Assembly: GCF_018638295.1 (NCBI RefSeq)
Contig: NZ_JABTTS010000006.1
Location: forward strand, 62,001 to 126,000
Length of the DNA stretch: 64,000 bases
Source of the DNA: Streptomyces sp. CHD11
Lineage (GTDB): Bacteria > Actinomycetota > Actinomycetes > Streptomycetales > Streptomycetaceae
Reading direction: 5' to 3'
The translations under genes and the position numbers were made by a program. The notes below the pieces were generated by a model. The model had not been told where the DNA came from and searched no databases. It worked only from the letters and a program-made list of their open reading frames with translations. This document shows positions 58,380 through 64,000 of the stretch, piece by piece (position 1 is the first letter of the stretch; every line of letters starts with the position of its first letter).

Positions 58380-58402
58380 CCCGCGCGCCTGACTCGCGCG
58401 GG
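58380..58402 (+). terminator. First hairpin between malG and aglA
   Basis: CCCGCGCG (58380-58387) pairs with CGCGCGGG (58395-58402), 7-base loop, 19 bases after the malG stop. Confidence 0.65.
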
Positions 58403-58403
58403 T

Positions 58404-58449
58404 GGGCGGCCGCGGTGCCCATCCGACCCCGCTGTCACCGCGGCCGCCC
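58404..58449 (+). terminator. Second hairpin between malG and aglA
   Basis: GGGCGGCCGCGGTG (58404-58417) and CACCGCGGCCGCCC (58436-58449) make a perfect 14-base stem, directly after the first hairpin. Confidence 0.75.
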
Positions 58450-58504
58450 TGTCCCCACCGCCCTCCCACTCGCTTCTCCCGACCGCACTCGTATCAAGGA
58501 CGAC

Positions 58505-60205
58505 ATGAGCCAGCAGCACTCCGCCGCCCCGGCCCCGACCCCCACGACCGACGCGGCCGTCGCCACCGTCCCCCGTCGCGGCGACTGGTGGCGGGACGCC
58601 GTGATCTACCAGGTGTATCCGCGCAGCTTCGCCGACAGCAACGGCGACGGCATGGGCGACCTGGAAGGCATCCGCTCCCGCCTGCCGTACCTGCGCGACC
58701 TCGGGGTGGACGCCGTATGGCTCAGCCCCTTCTACGCCTCACCGCAGGCCGACGCCGGGTACGACGTCGCCGACTACCGTGCCGTCGACCCGATGTTCGG
58801 CACCCTGCTCGACGCGGACGCGCTGATCCGCGACGCCCACGGACTGGGCCTCAGGATCATCGTCGACATCGTGCCCAACCACTCCTCGGACCAGCACGAG
58901 TGGTTCAGGCGTGCTCTCGCCGAGGGCCCCGGATCGCCCTCGCGCGACCGCTACCACTTCCGCCCCGGCAAGGGCGAGAACGGCGAACTGCCGCCCAACG
59001 ACTGGGAGTCGATCTTCGGCGGCCCGGCCTGGACCCGGGTCACCGAGCCCGACGGCACGCCCGGAGAGTGGTACCTGCACCTCTTCGCGCCCGAGCAGCC
59101 CGACTTCAACTGGGAGCACCCGGCGGTCGGCGACGAGTTCCGCTCCATCCTGCGCTTCTGGCTGGACATGGGCGTGGACGGCTTCCGTATCGACGTCGCC
59201 CACGGCATGGTGAAGGCCGAGGGCCTGCCCGACCTCGGAGACCATGAGCAGCTGAAGCTGCTGGGCAACGATGTCATGCCGTTCTTCGACCAGGACGGCG
59301 TGCACGACATCTACCGCCAGTGGCGGCTGATCCTCGACGAGTACTCGGGCGAGCGCATCTTCGTCGCCGAGGCATGGACCCCGACCGTCGAGCGCACCGC
59401 GAACTACGTCCGCCCCGACGAGCTGCACCAGGCGTTCAACTTCCAGTACCTGGGCACCCACTGGGACGCCGAGGAGCTGCGCACGGTCATCGACCGCACC
59501 CTGGACGCCATGCGCCCGGTCGGCGCCCCCGCCACCTGGGTGCTGTCCAACCACGACGTCACCCGGCACGCCACCCGCTTCGGCAACCCGGCGGGCCTCG
59601 GCACCCAGATCCGCGAGGCCGGCGACCGTGAGCTGGGCCTGCGCCGCGCCCGCGCCGCCACCCTGCTGATGCTGGCGCTGCCCGGCTCGGCCTACGTCTA
59701 CCAGGGCGAGGAGCTGGGCCTTCCCGACGTCGTGGACCTCCCCGACGAGGTGCGCCAGGACCCGGCGTACTTCCGGGGCGCCGGCCAGGACGGTTACCGT
59801 GACGGCTGCCGGGTGCCGATCCCGTGGACCCGCGAGGGCTCGTCGTACGGCTTCGGCGAGGGCGGCAGCTGGCTGCCGCAGCCGGCCGGCTGGAGCGAGC
59901 TGAGCATCGAGGCGCAGACCGGCGACCCCGGCTCCACCCTGGAGCTGTACCGCAGCGCGCTCGCGGTGCGCCGGGACCACGCCGACCTCGGCGCGGGCGA
60001 CGCGGTGGAGTGGCTGCGTGCCCCGGAGGGCGTCCTCGCCCTCCGCCGCGGCGACTTCGTCTGCGTCGCCAACACCACCGGCGCGCGGGTGACCGTGCCC
60101 GCCTACGGCCGGGTGCTGATCGCCAACGGAGAGGTCACCGAGAGCGGCGGCGAGGCGACGGTCCCGGCGGACACCACCGTGTGGTGGACCGCCGCCGCGG
60201 GCTGA
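58505..60205 (+). CDS. aglA: Intracellular alpha-glucosidase AglA (GH13)
   Basis: A 566-residue cytosolic GH13 hydrolase, probably cutting imported maltose and maltodextrins to glucose. After a disordered 20-residue tail, DWWRDAVIYQVYPRSFADSNGDG opens the barrel. [12 protein letters not shown] (about 222) carries the nucleophile Asp, FVAEAW (about 285) the acid Glu and LSNHD (about 347) the third Asp. There is no signal peptide. The C-terminal beta domain follows about residue 480. ATG 58505 follows AAGGA. It is the fourth gene of the mal operon, behind two hairpins that may reduce its mRNA level. Confidence 0.94.
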   Translation: MSQQHSAAPAPTPTTDAAVATVPRRGDWWRDAVIYQVYPRSFADSNGDGMGDLEGIRSRLPYLRDLGVDAVWLSPFYASPQADAGYDVADYRAVDPMFGTLLDADALIRDAHGLGLRIIVDIVPNHSSDQHEWFRRALAEGPGSPSRDRYHFRPGKGENGELPPNDWESIFGGPAWTRVTEPDGTPGEWYLHLFAPEQPDFNWEHPAVGDEFRSILRFWLDMGVDGFRIDVAHGMVKAEGLPDLGDHEQLKLLGNDVMPFFDQDGVHDIYRQWRLILDEYSGERIFVAEAWTPTVERTANYVRPDELHQAFNFQYLGTHWDAEELRTVIDRTLDAMRPVGAPATWVLSNHDVTRHATRFGNPAGLGTQIREAGDRELGLRRARAATLLMLALPGSAYVYQGEELGLPDVVDLPDEVRQDPAYFRGAGQDGYRDGCRVPIPWTREGSSYGFGEGGSWLPQPAGWSELSIEAQTGDPGSTLELYRSALAVRRDHADLGAGDAVEWLRAPEGVLALRRGDFVCVANTTGARVTVPAYGRVLIANGEVTESGGEATVPADTTVWWTAAAG

Positions 60206-60240
60206 CATCGGTCCGTCCCGGCGACTTTTTTCATTGAAGT

Positions 60241-60281
60241 TGGTACGGCCCGCTGCCCTTTCGGGTGGCGGGCCTCTACCA
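60241..60281 (+). terminator. aglA terminator hairpin
   Basis: TGGTA (60241-60245) with TACCA (60277-60281), GGCCCGC (60247-60253) with GCGGGCC (60268-60274), and an inner CCC/GGG form one long stem-loop 35 bases after the aglA stop. Confidence 0.75.
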
Positions 60282-60291
60282 TCTGCGGTGC

Positions 60292-60317
60292 CGCAATCTT
60301 TCCGAAGTTTTCAGCAA
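60292..60317. promoter_or_regulatory. MalR site candidate before amylase
   Basis: GCAATCTTTCC followed by GAAGTTTTCAGCAAG shares the GCAA...CTTTC/GAA...GCAAG pattern of the other sites in the cluster but is less perfect. It is 53 bases before the amylase start. Confidence 0.4.
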
Positions 60318-60369
60318 GAAGCTTCAGCGGCGGCATTTCCCCACCCTTCGATGGAGAAGGTAACCCCAC

Positions 60370-61743
60370 ATGGCACGCAGAACCCTCGCCGTGGCCACCG
60401 CCCTTGCGGCAGCCACGGTTGTCATGAACCCGACTGGCGCGCAGGCGTCCCCGCCGGGCAGCAAGGACGTCACGGCCGTCCTGTTCGAGTGGAACTTCGC
60501 CTCCATAGCCCGCGAGTGCACCCAGACCCTCGGTCCCGCGGGCTACGGATACGTCCAGGTCTCCCCGCCCGCCGAGCACATCCAGGGCTCGCAGTGGTGG
60601 ACGTCGTACCAGCCGGTGAGCTACAGGATCGCCGGACGGCTCGGCGACCGTACGGCCTTCCGGAACATGGTGAACACCTGTCACGCGGCCGGCGTCAAGG
60701 TCGTCGCCGACACCGTCATCAATCACATGTCCGCCGGCAACGGCACCGGCACCGGCGGCTCGTCGTACACGAAGTACGACTACCCCGGCCTGTACTCCTC
60801 GTACGACTTCGACGACTGCACCGCGCACATCACCGACTACGGCGACCGCGGAAACGTCCAGAACTGTGAACTGCTCGGCCTCTCCGATCTCGACACCGGG
60901 GAGGACTACGTCCGCGGCGCCATCGCCGGGTACATGAACGACCTGCTGTCGCTGGGCGTCGACGGCTTCCGCATCGACGCCGCCAAGCACATGCCGGCCG
61001 CCGACCTCGCCGACATCAAGTCCCGGCTGACCGACCCGAACGTGTACTGGAAGCAGGAGGTCATCCACGGTGCGGGCGAGGCCGTCCAGCCCGGCGAGTA
61101 CACGGGCAACGGCGACGTCCAGGAGTTCCGCTACGCCTACGACCTCAAGCGGGTCTTCAACAACGAGAACCTCGCCTACCTGAAGAACTACGGCGAGGGC
61201 TGGGGCTACCTGAACAGCGGCGTCGCCGGCGTCTTCGTCGACAACCACGACACCGAGCGCAACGGCTCCACGCTCAGCTACAAGGACAACGCCACCTACA
61301 CCCTGGCCAACGTCTTCATGCTGGCCTGGCCCTACGGCGCCCCGGACATCAACTCGGGCTACGAGTTCACCGACCACGACGCGGGACCGCCGAACGGCGG
61401 CCAGGTGAACGCCTGCTGGCAGAGCGGCTGGAAGTGCCAGCACAACTGGCCGGAGATCAAGTCCATGGTGGGCTTCCGCAACGCCACCCGCGGCCAGGCG
61501 GTCACCAACTGGTGGGACAACGGGGGCGACGCCATCGCCTTCGGCCGGGGCGGCAAGGGCTTCGTGGCCGTCAACCACGAGTCCGGCTCCCTGACCCGCA
61601 CCTACCAGACCTCGCTGCCTGCGGGCACGTACTGCGACGTCCAGGCCAACACCCCTGTCACGGTGAACGGTTCGGGACAGCTGACCGCCACGCTGGGCGG
61701 CAACACGGCCCTCGCGGTGTACGCGGGCAAGTCGAGCTGCTGA
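60370..61743 (+). CDS. Secreted alpha-amylase (GH13)
   Basis: A 457-residue secreted endo-amylase of the animal-like Streptomyces type. The signal peptide ends near AQASP (residue 26). The catalytic barrel has [12 protein letters not shown] (nucleophile Asp, about 201), KQEVIH (acid Glu, about 229) and FVDNHDTE (about 291). INHM and the NHD region hold a conserved Ca site. The domain ends with a C-terminal beta sheet ([11 protein letters not shown] to the final Cys); there is no CBM20, unlike many Streptomyces amylases, so raw-starch binding may rely on the neighbour. GGAGAAGG precedes ATG 60370. Confidence 0.95.
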   Translation: MARRTLAVATALAAATVVMNPTGAQASPPGSKDVTAVLFEWNFASIARECTQTLGPAGYGYVQVSPPAEHIQGSQWWTSYQPVSYRIAGRLGDRTAFRNMVNTCHAAGVKVVADTVINHMSAGNGTGTGGSSYTKYDYPGLYSSYDFDDCTAHITDYGDRGNVQNCELLGLSDLDTGEDYVRGAIAGYMNDLLSLGVDGFRIDAAKHMPAADLADIKSRLTDPNVYWKQEVIHGAGEAVQPGEYTGNGDVQEFRYAYDLKRVFNNENLAYLKNYGEGWGYLNSGVAGVFVDNHDTERNGSTLSYKDNATYTLANVFMLAWPYGAPDINSGYEFTDHDAGPPNGGQVNACWQSGWKCQHNWPEIKSMVGFRNATRGQAVTNWWDNGGDAIAFGRGGKGFVAVNHESGSLTRTYQTSLPAGTYCDVQANTPVTVNGSGQLTATLGGNTALAVYAGKSSC

Positions 61744-61749
61744 CACCGG

Positions 61750-61789
61750 GCCGGCCGTGCCGCCGTTCACGGGCGGTGGCACGGCCGGC
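61750..61789 (+). terminator. Amylase terminator hairpin
   Basis: GCCGGCCGTGCC (61750-61761) pairs perfectly with GGCACGGCCGGC (61778-61789), 7 bases after the amylase stop. Confidence 0.85.
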
Positions 61790-61814
61790 GCCATCATGCA
61801 AAGCCTTACCGTTA

Positions 61815-61831
61815 CTTGCAGAACCCTTGCT
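61815..61831. promoter_or_regulatory. MalR site candidate before pullulanase
   Basis: CTTGCA (61815-61820) is followed by CTTGCT (61826-61831) at an 11-base period, as in the malE region. It is 117 bases before the TTG start. Confidence 0.6.
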
Positions 61832-61947
61832 GTAAAGCTTTCAACGGCGATAGCGTCACGCCCGGCGCCCGGTGACGTGGCCGGAACAGGCCGTCGCCGT
61901 GGCGTGGGGTCGGACCCAATGAGCCGTAAGCGCAAGGAGTTCACGCC

Positions 61948-64000
61948 TTGATACCCAGAAGGCCCGCGCCCCCGGGGCGCCGCACCGCACGGGGCCGGCG
62001 CGTCGCCGCCGTCACCGTGGCCGCGCTCGCCGCCGCGCTGGTGCAGCCGGTCGCCGCCAGTGCCGCCACCCCGCCCGCGCCGCCGTCGGACGCGAAGCTC
62101 GCCCAGGCGCCCGCGCGGCACGACCTGACCCGCGAGCAGTTCTACTTCGTCCTGCCGGACCGTTTCGCCAACGGGGACACCAAGAACGACCGCGGCGGAC
62201 TGACCGGTTCGCGCCTCACCCACGGCTACGACCCCACCGACAAGGGGTTCTACCAGGGCGGCGACCTCAAGGGCCTCACCAAGAAGCTCGACTACATCAA
62301 GGGGCTCGGCACCACCGCCCTCTGGATGGCGCCCATCTTCGAGAACCAGCCCGTGCAGGGCACCGGCAAGGACGCCTCGGCCGGCTACCACGGCTACTGG
62401 ATCACCGACTTCACCCAGGTCGACCCGCACTTCGGCACCAACAAGGACCTCGAGACCCTCATCGACAAGGCCCACGCCAAGGGCATGAAGGTCTTCTTCG
62501 ACGTCATCACCAACCACACCGCCGATGTCATCGACTACGAGGAGAAGTCCTACGGCTACCTCTCCAAGGGCGCCTTCCCGTACCTGACCAAGGACGGCGA
62601 ACCCTTCGACGACGCCGACTACGCCGACGGCCACCGGAAGTTCCCGCGCGTGGACGCCGGTTCGTTCCCGCGCACCCCGGTCGTCCCCGGCGAGAAGAAG
62701 CGGCTCAAGGTCCCGTCCTGGCTCAACGACCCGGACATGTACCACAACCGCGGCGACTCCGCCTTCGCCGGCGAGTCCAGCGAGTACGGCGACTTCTCCG
62801 GCCTCGACGACCTGTGGACCGAGCGTCCCGAGGTCGTCAGCGGCATGGAGAAGATCTACCAGCGGTGGGTGAAGGACTTCGACATCGACGGCTTCCGGAT
62901 CGACACGGTGAAGCACGTCAACATGGAGTTCTGGACCCAGTGGGCCACCGCCCTGGACGCCTACGCGGCCAAGAAGGGCAGGGACGACTTCTTCATGTTC
63001 GGCGAGGTCTACTCCGCCGACACCGACGTCACCGCCCCGTACGTCACCGAGGGCCGCCTCGACGCCACCCTGGACTTCCCGTTCCAGGAGGCGGCGCGCG
63101 GTTACGCCTCCCAGGGCGGCAGCGCGAAGAAGCTCGCGGCCGTCTTCGGCGACGACCACAAGTACACGACCGGCAGGGCCAACGCCTACGAGCAGGTCAC
63201 CTTCCTCGGCAACCACGACATGGGCCGCATCGGCACGTTCCTGAAGCAGGACAACCCGGAGGCCACCGACGCCGAGCTGCTGAGGAAGGACATGCTCGCC
63301 AACGAGCTGATGTTCCTCAGCCGCGGCAACCCGGTCGTCTACTACGGCGACGAGCAGGGCTTCACCGGCGCCGGCGGTGACAAGGACGCCCGCCAGACCC
63401 TCTTCGCCTCCCGCACCGCCGACTACCTCGACGACGACCTGATCGGCTCCGACCGCACCCACGCCGAGGACACCTACGACACGCGAGCACCGCTCTACCG
63501 GCAGATCAGTGCTCTCGCCAAGCTCCGCAAGGCACACCCGGCGCTCACCGACGGCATCCAGCAGGAGCGGTACGCCGACGACGGCGCGGGTGTCTACGCC
63601 TTCTCCCGCACCGCGACCGGCAAGAACACCACCGAGTACGTCGTCGCCTTCAACAACGCCGGTGAGGCGAAGAAGGCCACCTTCGCCACCGGCTCCGCCC
63701 GCATGACGTTCAAGGGCATCCACGGCACCGACACCACCGTCACCAGCGACGCCGACAAGAAGATCACCGTCACCGTCCCGGCAGGCCGCGCGATCGTCCT
63801 TGAGGCCTCCGGCCCGCTCGGCAAGCCCGCCGCGAAGCCCACCATCACCCTGAAGGCCCCCGAGGCCGGCGCCACCGGCACCGTCGAGCTCACCGCCGGC
63901 GTCGAGGGCGGACAGCTCAACCGGGTCGTCTTCGCCGCCCGGACCGGCAACGGCAAGTGGCAGACCCTCGGCTCCGCCGACCACGCCCCCCACAAGGTCA
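61948..64000 (+). CDS. Secreted GH13 pullulanase/amylase, 3' truncated by window
   Basis: The frame is open to the end of the window, giving 684 residues of a larger protein. A TTG start at 61948 follows AAGGAG by 8 bases. The twin-Arg-rich signal region (RRPAPPGRRTARGRR, then a hydrophobic stretch ending AASAA) indicates export. The GH13 barrel (about 50-560) has DGFRIDTVKH (about 312), FGEVYS (about 351) and GNHDMG (about 421). After residue 600 a beta domain (KPTITLKAPEAGATGT) begins. In Streptomyces this position holds a very large bifunctional alpha-amylase/dextrinase (pullulanase type); the rest lies beyond 64000. It presumably debranches starch for the MalEFG importer. Confidence 0.9.
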   Translation, partial: MIPRRPAPPGRRTARGRRVAAVTVAALAAALVQPVAASAATPPAPPSDAKLAQAPARHDLTREQFYFVLPDRFANGDTKNDRGGLTGSRLTHGYDPTDKGFYQGGDLKGLTKKLDYIKGLGTTALWMAPIFENQPVQGTGKDASAGYHGYWITDFTQVDPHFGTNKDLETLIDKAHAKGMKVFFDVITNHTADVIDYEEKSYGYLSKGAFPYLTKDGEPFDDADYADGHRKFPRVDAGSFPRTPVVPGEKKRLKVPSWLNDPDMYHNRGDSAFAGESSEYGDFSGLDDLWTERPEVVSGMEKIYQRWVKDFDIDGFRIDTVKHVNMEFWTQWATALDAYAAKKGRDDFFMFGEVYSADTDVTAPYVTEGRLDATLDFPFQEAARGYASQGGSAKKLAAVFGDDHKYTTGRANAYEQVTFLGNHDMGRIGTFLKQDNPEATDAELLRKDMLANELMFLSRGNPVVYYGDEQGFTGAGGDKDARQTLFASRTADYLDDDLIGSDRTHAEDTYDTRAPLYRQISALAKLRKAHPALTDGIQQERYADDGAGVYAFSRTATGKNTTEYVVAFNNAGEAKKATFATGSARMTFKGIHGTDTTVTSDADKKITVTVPAGRAIVLEASGPLGKPAAKPTITLKAPEAGATGTVELTAGVEGGQLNRVVFAARTGNGKWQTLGSADHAPHKV

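Noticed and set aside
58361-58504. Separate aglA promoter in the malG-aglA gap
   Set aside because: The gap is filled by two hairpins; I found no convincing -10/-35 pair or CTTGCA site, so operon expression is the simpler view.

Overview
The window is a high-G+C actinobacterial chromosome segment that looks like a Streptomyces core region. The evidence is the strong third-position G/C bias of the genes, twin-arginine and LAXTG-type export signals, DmdR/IdeR-type iron boxes, a SARP regulator, F420-linked metabolism, the malR-malEFG-aglA-amylase cluster and the glnE/glnA2/nadE neighbourhood. From memory, the gene order resembles the S. coelicolor SCO22xx region read in reverse; this could not be checked here. 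About 57 protein genes are called. I saw no rRNA or tRNA gene, no CRISPR array and no intact transposase.

Region 1-4.2 kb is the accessory-looking part. It holds a truncated epimerase, a decayed Phd/YefM antitoxin, structured non-coding DNA, and a 272-bp direct repeat. The repeat is the 3' end of a short-chain dehydrogenase gene and flanks a lineage-specific gene. That gene's N terminus carries an IQRTAGNRAAV sequence of the kind found on contractile-injection-system-associated actinobacterial proteins. Region 4.2-14.4 kb has housekeeping genes: PhoD phosphatase, Gfo/Idh oxidoreductase, a Bcr/CflA exporter, a serine hydrolase, an Rsm22-like methyltransferase, a TetR regulator divergent from a small DUF6243-type gene, a prim-pol protein and a lipoprotein.

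Region 14.5-26.1 kb is centred on haem and iron. HmuTUV (ABC haem importer) diverges from two secreted HtaA-domain haem-binding proteins across one iron box. The second HtaA protein ends in LASTG, a likely class E sortase signal. A separate haem oxygenase has its own iron box. Together they form a bind-import-degrade route for haem iron. An SSS symporter with a small subunit, a PhzF protein and a TetR/alcohol dehydrogenase pair lie between.

Region 26.2-39.5 kb has methionine aminopeptidase, an F420:NADP oxidoreductase, a site-2-protease-like protein, a 1,090-residue SARP/AfsR regulator, and a DrrAB-type exporter. The exporter promoter carries direct repeats with SARP-box geometry. PanB, an MFS remnant, a membrane-anchored EEP-family protein and a secreted pectate lyase follow. 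Region 39.7-53.5 kb has a GlnA2-type glutamine-synthetase-like enzyme, NsrR, a DUF3105/DUF305 pair, NadE, a three-gene membrane operon (DUF3618/holin type), VapBC, VOC and FMN-binding proteins, GlnE and a PAP2-type phosphatase.

Region 53.6-64 kb is the maltose/maltodextrin regulon. MalR diverges from malE-malF-malG-aglA, followed by secreted alpha-amylase and a large secreted GH13 pullulanase/amylase cut by the window end. CTTGCA-type repeats recur before malE and the pullulanase gene, and a weaker related sequence precedes the amylase. Secreted enzymes cut starch, the ABC importer takes up maltodextrins, and AglA hydrolyses them inside. Strong hairpins between malE/malF and malG/aglA probably set unequal mRNA levels within the operon.
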